10,903 bases of DNA from Deltaproteobacteria bacterium (GTDB lineage: Bacteria > Desulfobacterota > Dissulfuribacteria > Dissulfuribacterales > UBA3076), in NCBI GenBank assembly GCA_021159445.1, contig JAGGRV010000453.1, forward strand, positions 1 to 10,903, read 5' to 3'. Of the stretch, positions 6,493-10,903 are shown one piece after another. The notes below the pieces were generated by a model, which was not told the DNA's origin, made no database searches, and was given only the letters and a program-made list of their open reading frames with translations. The translations under genes were made by a program, and so were the position numbers. Within the stretch, counting starts at the first letter, position 1; every line of letters starts with the position of its first letter.

Positions 6493-6828
6493 TTATTTGC
6501 CCTTGGTGCTCATACTTTTTTTGTCACTTCTGTCACTTTGGTCAACGAACTTCGACAGGTTATAGCGGACGGTCTTAGCGAGGGACTGCACGGCGCTGTC
6601 GGCCTGCTCGACGATGAAGTGGGCGAGGCTGTCGAGGAACACCACCGTGGGGTCTTTAAGATCCTCCTCACCGCGCGGGTGGAAGGTCTTGTCAATGTGC
6701 TTGTTGATGAGCGGGGCGAGGCGCGGTGGGTTCGGGAAGTTCTCGAGCAGCTGCCTCAGGTCCACCTGCACGCGCCCCTTGTCCACTTTGATGCCCAGCC
6801 TCTCAAGTAATTCTTTGATGTCCTCCAC
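6493..6828 (-). CDS. First gene of the structural operon, unknown function
   Basis: A 111-residue protein if started at GTG 6828, six bases after GGTG (6835-6838); GTG 6837 gives 114 residues. It is charged and mainly helical (VEDIKELLERLGIKV…DLRQLLENF…VVFLDSLAHFIVEQADSAVQSLAKTV) and ends in a Ser/Lys/Asp-rich tail. No cysteine pair, membrane segment or signal peptide is seen, and I recognise no family. It is the first gene after the palindrome-rich promoter at 6877-6922 and ends 7-16 nt before the protease start. Its place at the head of the operon would suit a small regulator, scaffold or chaperone, but the sequence does not show which. Confidence 0.75.
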   Translation of the reverse strand: MEDIKELLERLGIKVDKGRVQVDLRQLLENFPNPPRLAPLINKHIDKTFHPRGEEDLKDPTVVFLDSLAHFIVEQADSAVQSLAKTVRYNLSKFVDQSDRSDKKSMSTKGK

Positions 6829-6876
6829 CCGCACCACCGAGAGAATTTATGCGCTTAAACCATAAAAAAAGAGTGG

Positions 6877-6922
6877 TATAACTGGGTTATAAATTATAAG
6901 AAACCTTATAATTTGGGCCCAA
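6877..6922 (-). promoter_or_regulatory. Palindrome-rich promoter of the structural operon
   Basis: Three palindromes lie in 46 bases. TATAAC-tgg-GTTATA occupies 6877-6891. A perfect 10-bp inverted repeat AAATTATAAG/CTTATAATTT with a 4-nt loop occupies 6891-6914. TTGGGCCCAA occupies 6913-6922. On the minus strand TTTATAAC (6886-6893) is the best TATA box, which would place transcription start near 6864 and give a leader of about 35 nt. The overlap of TATA box and repeats suggests operator control. Confidence 0.55.
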
Positions 6923-6935
6923 TTTGTGGGGTTAT

Positions 6936-6954
6936 GATAAAAGAATAAAAGAAG
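6936..6954 (-). terminator. T-rich terminator after the 140-aa gene
   Basis: Immediately downstream of the stop at 6960, the minus strand reads CTTCTTTTATTCTTTTAT. Runs of T without a needed hairpin are the usual archaeal intrinsic terminator. It would separate this gene from the structural operon promoter that follows. Confidence 0.5.
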
Positions 6955-6959
6955 CGGGG

Positions 6960-7382
6960 TTATTCGCTAACTTGGATTTCCTTTGCTCCAAGCTCTTTGA
7001 GTTTTTCAAAGTCCACTTTCTCGGCTTTGGCCTTCCAGAGCCCTGCCCCACTGTCCCACCTGAACCCCAGCGCCTTTAGCTTGTCCCTAATGGGGTATGT
7101 GTTCCCGCCAACGTAGACATAGCCGTCGCTGGCCTCGACGTACCAGACGCCGTCTTTCCTGTACTTTAGAACCTTCATGACGACGTCAAGCGATGGTTTC
7201 TTGGCCATTTCCTCCCATTTCTGGATTATACGCTCGACAAGCCCCTCGGTGACGACCTTTGTCTCGACGATGTGGTAGTTTCGCACTATCACCAGAACCC
7301 ACATTTTTGGGTTGATTTCCAGAGGCACTGCTATGGCCTCGATGACGTCCCCAAACTGGTTTTTGAACACCTTCTTTATCAT
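6960..7382 (-). CDS. Unknown protein with C-terminal 'LGFRWD' domain
   Basis: A 140-residue protein. I chose ATG 7382 because GGTGA (7388-7392) lies five bases upstream and the TATA box at 7413-7421 would start transcription at about 7392; ATG 7394 would be leaderless. Residues 1-60 form a beta-rich part ending in a charged helix (EGLVERIIQKWEEMAKK). Residues 76-140 (DGVWYVEASDGYVYVGGNTY, then DKLKALGFRWDSGAGLWKAK) resemble the small 'K-x-L-K-x-L-G-x-R-W-D…W' domain found at the ends of phage and plasmid proteins (DUF5710-like pattern), thought to bind DNA or partner proteins. This is a resemblance only. It is transcribed divergently from the 93-aa gene across a shared palindromic promoter, so it may regulate its own operator. 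Confidence 0.75.
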   Translation of the reverse strand: MIKKVFKNQFGDVIEAIAVPLEINPKMWVLVIVRNYHIVETKVVTEGLVERIIQKWEEMAKKPSLDVVMKVLKYRKDGVWYVEASDGYVYVGGNTYPIRDKLKALGFRWDSGAGLWKAKAEKVDFEKLKELGAKEIQVSE

Positions 7383-7412
7383 ACCCGTCACCATTAGGAA
7401 GCATGCATTTAT

Positions 7413-7427
7413 ACCATATAAACATTT
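7413..7427 (-). promoter_or_regulatory. Promoter of the 140-aa gene
   Basis: On the minus strand the order is CGAAATG (BRE-like) then TTTATATGG. A start about 25 nt downstream falls near 7392, giving a leader of about 10 nt before ATG 7382. The element is one arm of the shared palindrome. Confidence 0.7.
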
Positions 7428-7430
7428 CGC

Positions 7431-7446
7431 CGAAAGGTTTATATAG
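7431..7446 (+). promoter_or_regulatory. Promoter of the 93-aa/58-aa genes
   Basis: CGAAAGG (BRE-like) followed by TTTATATAG (7438-7446) is a near-consensus archaeal promoter. Transcription would start at about 7466, right at the ATGGTGATGG segment. Confidence 0.75.
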
Positions 7447-7478
7447 TATAAATGCACAATTAGACAATGGTGATGGCC

Positions 7479-7760
7479 ATGGTAGTGGTTAGATACGAGT
7501 TCCACAACGGCGGCGGTGGTAAGGAGTTCGAGGTTCTAATTTTTGGTGGCATCCTCTATGACAAGATCGACGCAAGCTTGGCACCTGATGAGGACGTAGA
7601 GAAGGCCTTAAAGTACCTCGAAAGCGTCGCTAGAGACGTGAGGCCTTTGATTAGCCTGTATGGCATTCACTACGGGTGGGAGTTCTATATACCAAATAGG
7701 AAAGGAGTTGCGAGGGAGGTTTCATGCAAACTAAGGAAGATCTTGTTGGAGGTGGAGTAG
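7479..7760 (+). CDS. Small protein of unknown function (93 aa)
   Basis: A 93-residue protein starting at ATG 7479, five bases after GGTGA (7469-7473). ATG 7467, at the predicted transcription start, gives a 97-residue leaderless alternative. It opens with a beta strand and a glycine run (NGGGGKEFEVLIFGG), then a helix (DEDVEKALKYLESVARDVR), then GIHYGWEFYIPNRKG and a basic C-terminal helix. No known motif is visible. The mirror-image arrangement with the 140-aa gene, including the same 12-nt spacing between two in-frame ATGs, supports the downstream start. It is followed directly by the 58-aa gene. Confidence 0.7.
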   Translation: MVVVRYEFHNGGGGKEFEVLIFGGILYDKIDASLAPDEDVEKALKYLESVARDVRPLISLYGIHYGWEFYIPNRKGVAREVSCKLRKILLEVE

Positions 7761-7937
7761 ATGGACGAGATGGGCCTGAACCCGCACGTGTTGCTTGCCC
7801 GTCAACTACTATTTTCAGCAAAGAACCTTATAAAAAGAGGGGAGCTTGAGAGGGCAACCAAATTCATCGACGACGCGTTAGACGAGCTCTACAAAGTTCT
7901 TGAAGAGGAAGCTAAAGAAATTGCCAACTCTTATTGA
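7761..7937 (+). CDS. Small helical protein of unknown function (58 aa)
   Basis: A 58-residue protein whose ATG directly follows the TAG stop of the preceding gene, with GGAGGTGG (7748-7755) about five bases ahead. The sequence is almost entirely helical and charged: LLARQLLFSAKNLIKRGELERATKFIDDALDELYKVLEEEAKEI. This gives two amphipathic helices with regular Leu/Ile spacing, as in a helical hairpin or coiled coil. Such small helical proteins on mobile elements are often anti-repressors, toxin/antitoxin partners or assembly factors, but nothing here decides. It is the last gene of the plus-strand pair before a T-run terminator. Confidence 0.7.
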   Translation: MDEMGLNPHVLLARQLLFSAKNLIKRGELERATKFIDDALDELYKVLEEEAKEIANSY

Positions 7938-8036
7938 CCCTTATTTTTTTGCTCCCCGCTCTTCTTACCACCTTTTTGAGTAACGAAAGTTTTTGTTGTG
8001 TAACCCGGGTTATGCGGGGAAAAACAAAAAGAAAAG
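7938..8036. terminator. Convergent terminator region with a 12-bp palindrome
   Basis: A 99-base gap between convergent genes. On the plus strand TTATTTTTTT (7941-7950), and later T5 runs, end the 58-aa transcript. On the minus strand CTTTTCTTTTTGTTTTTC (8019-8036) ends the prenyltransferase operon. Between them lies a perfect palindrome TAACCCGGGTTA (8001-8012), similar to the TAACCCAGTTA read on the minus strand of the structural-operon promoter (6879-6889). Confidence 0.6.
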
Positions 8037-8885
8037 TCAAAGGGCCATGAGGATCGGATAGAGCCAGATCGCGATCAGTGAGGCCCAAACGCCCTTCTCG
8101 AACTGGTAATCCAACAAAACGCCAGCGAAGTGGAACAGTGGCATTAGCAACAGTGCCTTCAGCGTGCTCGCCCTCAGCACGCCCATGAGAACAAACGCGA
8201 GGTGGATTGTGACCACGGCGGTCACTGCAAAGTAGAAGAACGTGCTGAGCCTCATGTTTGCCCTCGCAATCATATACGCGTAGTTCTTGACCCTCCTCGC
8301 GAAGTCCGTCTCCACGTCCTGCCACTGATCAACCGTGTACGCCATGCCCGCGAGCAGGCCGAGCAGGGTTCCTGCGGCAAGGGCCTCGGCCGTGACTGGC
8401 CTGATGAGAGAATAGGCGAAGGTGCTGGCCCCGAAACCGTGCCCGAGGAACAGCGCGACCTCCCCAAAGCCCTTCGGCTTGAAGAAGTCCGTGTATGTTA
8501 GCGCCACCAGTACTCCTAATATATATAATAGCCACACGTCAAGCCGCCTGGGCACAAAGCCCATGAGCACCAACGAGGCGCATAGGGCTATTATCGTGGC
8601 CCCTTTCATGTCGTTGACCGTTAGCTCTCCTCGCGGAAGTAACTGGGACGCGGCCGTGTATGGTTTTGCCGAACTGCCGTTCTCCAGCCTGTCAAAGCCC
8701 CTCACGAAGTCCCTCCAGTTGTTGATGTAGTGCGCCGCGAGGAGTATCAGGCTCACGATTGCAGACGCCAGCAGCCACTTCCCAAGATCAAAGCCGGCCA
8801 ACGAGGCGCCTAAAAAAGTGTTCACGAGGATCCAGGGGATCGCAAACGGCCTGGAAGCTATAAACCATGCCTTCACCTTGTTCAT
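8037..8885 (-). CDS. UbiA-family prenyltransferase
   Basis: A 282-residue integral membrane enzyme with about eight hydrophobic segments. UbiA-family members move an isoprenoid chain from a diphosphate onto an acceptor such as a quinone ring, glycerol ether or haem, using two Asp-rich motifs to hold Mg-diphosphate. Motif 1 is NNWRDFVRGFD (55-65), where the usual NDxxD is NNxxD. Motif 2 is DQWQDVETD (186-194). Between them YTDFFKPKGFGEVALFLGHG (131-150) matches the Tyr-rich, 'G-x-G-E-x-x-x-F-L' loop of MenA/UbiA-like members. The acceptor cannot be told. Start ATG 8885 follows GAGGTGATGG. It lies 6 nt after an SCP2-like gene, so lipid-related work with that protein is likely. An enzyme of this kind on a mobile element is unusual. 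Confidence 0.92.
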   Translation of the reverse strand: MNKVKAWFIASRPFAIPWILVNTFLGASLAGFDLGKWLLASAIVSLILLAAHYINNWRDFVRGFDRLENGSSAKPYTAASQLLPRGELTVNDMKGATIIALCASLVLMGFVPRRLDVWLLYILGVLVALTYTDFFKPKGFGEVALFLGHGFGASTFAYSLIRPVTAEALAAGTLLGLLAGMAYTVDQWQDVETDFARRVKNYAYMIARANMRLSTFFYFAVTAVVTIHLAFVLMGVLRASTLKALLLMPLFHFAGVLLDYQFEKGVWASLIAIWLYPILMAL

Positions 8886-8891
8886 TTTCCA

Positions 8892-9272
8892 TCACCTCAA
8901 TATTTCTGCGACTATGTCCCAAAATCCTGCCCAGAGGAGGCCATGATAGGCCCAGGGACGGCCATCATGGGCCTCGACCTCAATTGCCCCGTGCCAGAGC
9001 GCCGTCCTGAAATCGGTCTTGCCCTTGACGATGTCGATAAACAGGTCGGTGTGCATCTTGACCGTCGTGGTTGCCGGGTACTCCCCGAGCTTCACTTTCA
9101 CTTCCCCGTTCTCTATCCCGACCCATATCTTTGTTTCCCCCGTATCGTCATATAGAACAAGCTGGCAGCTCCTGTTCAAGTGGCCGTATTTCCTCAGCAG
9201 TTCCTGAACCTGCCACTTGCTCAACCCCAGCCTTATGAGCTTGGGGATCAAGGTGACGAGCTTCGGGTTCAT
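8892..9272 (-). CDS. SCP2-fold sterol-carrier-like lipid-binding protein
   Basis: A 126-residue protein starting at ATG 9272, with GGAGGTGGTG just ahead; the ATG overlaps the ATPase stop (ATGA). A short helical N-terminus (KLIRLGLSKWQVQELLRKYG) is followed by an SCP2-type fold: QLVLYDDTGETKIWVGIENG, EVKVKLGEYPATTTVKMHTD, LFIDIVKGKTDFRTALWHGA and IEVEAHDG. The 'F-x-D-I-V-x-G-K-x-D-x-x-x-A' segment is the family's best hallmark. SCP2 domains bind long hydrophobic molecules in a tunnel and act as carriers or as ligand-sensing domains. Placed between a ParA-like ATPase and a membrane prenyltransferase, it may present a prenyl or quinone lipid to the latter. This is inference. Confidence 0.85.
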   Translation of the reverse strand: MNPKLVTLIPKLIRLGLSKWQVQELLRKYGHLNRSCQLVLYDDTGETKIWVGIENGEVKVKLGEYPATTTVKMHTDLFIDIVKGKTDFRTALWHGAIEVEAHDGRPWAYHGLLWAGFWDIVAEILR

Positions 9273-9937
9273 AGCACCACCTCCGCGAGCTCCTCGTATA
9301 AGTCCGGCATCAGCTTCTCCTGCAGCTCTGGCGTCCAGTCCACTTTCACGATAGGCACCTTCATAACGCTCTCGATGATCCTCTCGAATTCCTGGGCCCC
9401 CTTGAACAGGTTGTATTTGTTCAGAACCACGGCGGCCAGCTCCACTTCCTTGAGCTTTAGTATATCGTATAACCTCAGGCAGTCGCTCAGGCTCATCCTG
9501 TGCGGCTCGGTGACAAGGATCGCCTCAGCCCTCGGGGCCACGAGGCTAAGGGTGTAGTTCACCACGTCCTGAGACCCTGGGGGCATGTCCACCACTACCA
9601 GATCCACGTCCCACCTTGTGAACTCGATAATGGTCCTTATGATATCCAGGACGTATTCTGCCTTGATTGCTAGGCCCACGCCCTCCGGCATGAACATTGC
9701 CATGCTCATGAACTGCATCTTTCTGCCGTCTACGTCTATCGCCGGCGGGACGAGCATTTCGCCCTGCTCTACCGCTGGCACTTCTGGAAGGCCCAGCAGC
9801 AGGTGGGCGTTTGGGCCGTATATGTCCAGGTCAATGAAGCCGACCCTGAACTTTTCGGCCAGTTTGGCCGCTAGGTTCACCGCCGTTGTCGTTTTGCCCA
9901 CTCCTCCTTTCCCCGACATTACTAACAGGTACCTCAT
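9269..9937 (-). CDS. Mrp/MinD-type P-loop ATPase
   Basis: A 222-residue deviant-Walker-A ATPase of the SIMIBI class. GKGGVGKTT is at 9-17, the DLDIYGP signature at 36-42, and Walker B leads into DMPPGSQD (117-124). DIYGPN and DMPPG are typical of the Mrp/NBP35 branch, but the C-terminal CxxC that holds an Fe-S cluster in true Mrp is absent and only one Cys is visible. An Fe-S carrier role is therefore unlikely. A ParA/MinD-like role in DNA partition or protein positioning is more plausible, given the upstream DNA-binding partner. ATG 9937 has GAGGTGG upstream. The first 107 nt lie inside the end of the preceding gene in another reading frame, which implies tight translational coupling. It also overlaps the SCP2 gene by 4 nt. 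Confidence 0.93.
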   Translation of the reverse strand: MRYLLVMSGKGGVGKTTTAVNLAAKLAEKFRVGFIDLDIYGPNAHLLLGLPEVPAVEQGEMLVPPAIDVDGRKMQFMSMAMFMPEGVGLAIKAEYVLDIIRTIIEFTRWDVDLVVVDMPPGSQDVVNYTLSLVAPRAEAILVTEPHRMSLSDCLRLYDILKLKEVELAAVVLNKYNLFKGAQEFERIIESVMKVPIVKVDWTPELQEKLMPDLYEELAEVVL

Positions 9938-10748
9938 TCCCGGCCACCTCGTTCACGTTGATGCGCATATCCAACATCTTATTCAACTCCTCAAGCTCCC
10001 TCTCCCTCTCCTCCTTCGTCCTCCTCCTAAACAGCGGGAAAAAGCCCGGGGCTTTCTTAATCTCCTGAGCGAGGTTCACTTCGATCAGGCCGAGCAGGCG
10101 GTTTGCGAACACTGTGAGGTCTTGGCGAATACCCTTCAGCTCGTCGATAATGTGCGGCACGACCGTGCCGTACACCGTGTCCGCCTGCTTTATCAGCACC
10201 GAGTCCCTCGGGGCATAGTCGTATTCCACTACGGTTCCGTCTGGATACTGCACCTTCTTCACCCTGCCCATATAGACCTGGCCGCGCTGGAGCTCTTCGA
10301 TTTTCTGGGCGAGGTAGGCGATCGCCTTCTTGATCTCGCTCAGCTCCTCACTGCCCCCCACGTTTGCGCCCTCAGTCGAGCCGAGAATGGCCCTCGCCTT
10401 CTCGAGCTTCTTCTTCATGTCCATGAGCGCCTCCACTGGATCGGCCTCCTGCCGCTGCGCCTGCGCGGTGTCGGCCCGGCTGACCCCATAGTTCCTCAGC
10501 AGCTCGTATGCCGTCGCGACCTCTTTGGGCGCGTTGACATTGGACGCCTCCGTGTCATTCTCCTCCCCTTCCTGTCCACCGACCTCCTGCTTCCACTTGT
10601 AGTATGTGGATTTCGGGATCCCGACGAGCCTGCACGCGTCGGTCACGCTGTATCCCGCTCTTCTTAAGGCGTCAACCGCCCGTACCTTTTCGGCCTTTTC
10701 CTCCTGGCTTATTTCCTCGACTTTCTCCTCGGCCTGTTCATCGGCCAT
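9831..10748 (-). CDS. HTH/coiled-coil protein, possible partition or replication partner
   Basis: A 305-residue protein starting at ATG 10748, after GGGGTGTG. After an acidic, helical N-terminus, residues 22-55 form an HTH of the transposase/homeodomain-like type (AVDALRRAGYSVTDACRLVG, then IPKSTYYKWK). A Glu/Gln-rich linker follows, then coiled-coil segments (about 104-124 and 135-156), a beta part with VYMGRVKKVQYPDGTVVEYDY (158-178), a helical region (195-230), a basic patch (FRRRTKEERERELEEL, 240-255) and a Gly/Gln/Asn-rich tail. It is not a transposase: no catalytic domain is present. With the ATPase immediately downstream it resembles a DNA-binding adaptor plus ParA pair. Its promoter holds a TGGACA-cc-TGTCCA site over the expected transcription start, suggesting autoregulation. 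The last 35 codons overlap the ATPase gene. Confidence 0.85.
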   Translation of the reverse strand: MADEQAEEKVEEISQEEKAEKVRAVDALRRAGYSVTDACRLVGIPKSTYYKWKQEVGGQEGEENDTEASNVNAPKEVATAYELLRNYGVSRADTAQAQRQEADPVEALMDMKKKLEKARAILGSTEGANVGGSEELSEIKKAIAYLAQKIEELQRGQVYMGRVKKVQYPDGTVVEYDYAPRDSVLIKQADTVYGTVVPHIIDELKGIRQDLTVFANRLLGLIEVNLAQEIKKAPGFFPLFRRRTKEERERELEELNKMLDMRINVNEVAGNEVPVSNVGERRSGQNDNGGEPSGQTGRKVQGRLH

Positions 10749-10760
10749 AGACACACCCCC

Positions 10761-10774
10761 TGGACACCTGTCCA
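10761..10774. promoter_or_regulatory. Inverted-repeat operator TGGACA-cc-TGTCCA
   Basis: A perfect 6-bp inverted repeat with a 2-bp spacer sits over the predicted transcription start of the HTH gene. The same half-site recurs upstream (10845-10896), so the encoded HTH protein or another element factor may bind here to repress the operon. Confidence 0.6.
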
Positions 10775-10795
10775 TAAATCACTATTGAAAAGCCC

Positions 10796-10812
10796 CTTAT
10801 AAGCCTTCTTTC
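10796..10812 (-). promoter_or_regulatory. Promoter of the HTH-ATPase-SCP2-UbiA operon
   Basis: On the minus strand AGAAAGG (BRE-like, about 10805-10811) precedes CTTATAAGG (10796-10804). A start 25 nt downstream falls near 10773, inside the TGGACA-cc-TGTCCA inverted repeat. The leader to ATG 10748 would be about 25 nt. Three following genes have no gap large enough for their own promoter. Confidence 0.65.
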
Positions 10813-10844
10813 TGGCGGGCGGGGCACGGTGACCTGGGGCAAGT

Positions 10845-10903
10845 TGTCCATGGACACGGTGGACAGGGCGGTGACCAGTCCATGACCTAGGTGGACGGCC
10901 GTC
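10845..10903. repeat. Array of TGGACA half-sites and GGTGACC repeats (runs off window)
   Basis: A perfect palindrome TGTCCATGGACA (10845-10856) is followed by TGGACA (10860-10865), GTCCA (10878-10882) and TGGAC (10892-10896). CGGTGACC occurs at 10827-10834 and again at 10869-10876, 42 bases apart. Repeated short sites next to an HTH protein and a ParA-like ATPase are typical of iteron origins or partition sites. The array continues past the window edge, so its full size is unknown. Confidence 0.6.

Larger units (their letters stand above)
7405..7455. repeat. 51-bp palindrome holding two divergent promoters
   Basis: Bases 7405-7429 and 7431-7455 are inverted copies matching at 23 of 25 positions, around a single central C at 7430. 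Each arm runs from GCATTTATAC at the outside to TTTCG at the centre and contains a complete TATA element. The symmetry spans BRE, TATA and the bases just downstream, so a dimeric or tetrameric regulator could shut or open both promoters at once. Confidence 0.85.

Noticed and set aside
9269..9937. True Mrp/ApbC iron-sulfur carrier
   Set aside because: Although DIYGP and DMPPG fit, the cluster-binding CxxC is missing and only one Cys is present.
9585..10667. Plus-strand open frame of 360 codons
   Set aside because: It runs antisense through the P-loop ATPase and the HTH gene; it is Leu/Arg/Ser/His-rich without motif or ribosome-binding site.
9831..10748. Transposase, because of the IS-type HTH
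   Set aside because: No catalytic DDE or HUH domain follows the HTH, and no terminal inverted repeats or target duplication flank the gene.
1..10903. tRNA genes, attachment sites, CRISPR arrays
   Set aside because: No cloverleaf, CCA-end pattern or regularly spaced direct repeats of 20-40 bases were noticed on either strand.

Overview
The window looks like part of a virus, plasmid or integrated element of a hyperthermophilic archaeon. Three things point that way. Promoters are archaeal, with purine-rich BRE and TTTATATA-type TATA boxes. Shine-Dalgarno sites are GGTGA/GAGGTG just ahead of starts. Arginine is mostly AGG, and genes are packed with 1-14 nt overlaps. A small membrane protein with a class III (pilin-type) signal peptide favours Euryarchaeota; the lineage (for example Thermococcales or Archaeoglobales) cannot be settled by eye. 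There is no rRNA, tRNA, CRISPR array or insertion sequence, and most proteins are short or lack clear family membership, as expected for an archaeal mobile element.

Layout. (A) 1-2486, plus strand: a run of overlapping small genes. These are the tail of a GINS-B-domain-like protein, a Trp-rich 62-aa protein, a zinc ribbon, a 55-aa protein, a three-repeat helix-turn-helix protein, a C2H2 zinc finger, a beta-class DNA methyltransferase and a pilin-like membrane peptide. (B) 2477-6828, minus strand: a tightly packed operon that I read as a structural (virion-like) block. In transcription order it holds a 111-aa protein, a subtilisin-family protease without a signal peptide, a 175-aa beta-rich protein whose C-terminus resembles phage receptor-binding/H-type-lectin-like folds, and two tandem paralogous proteins (349 and 307 aa). 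Its promoter region (6877-6922) is full of palindromes. (C) 6960-7937: two divergent transcription units share a 51-bp nearly perfect palindrome that contains both TATA boxes. (D) 8037-10748, minus strand: an operon of an HTH/coiled-coil protein, a Mrp/MinD-type ATPase, an SCP2-fold lipid-carrier-like protein and a UbiA-family prenyltransferase. Upstream of it (10761-10896) lie repeated TGGACA half-sites in both orientations.

How the parts may work together (inference). Block B would make and mature a particle or surface assembly. Block D combines DNA binding and a ParA-like ATPase, which would suit partition or replication control at the half-site array, with two lipid-handling proteins that could act on a membrane or quinone-type prenyl lipid. 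Block A supplies DNA-binding and DNA-modifying functions. The most unusual points are the tandem paralogous putative structural genes beside a leaderless-type subtilase, the prenyltransferase/SCP2 pair on a mobile element, and the two palindromic control regions.
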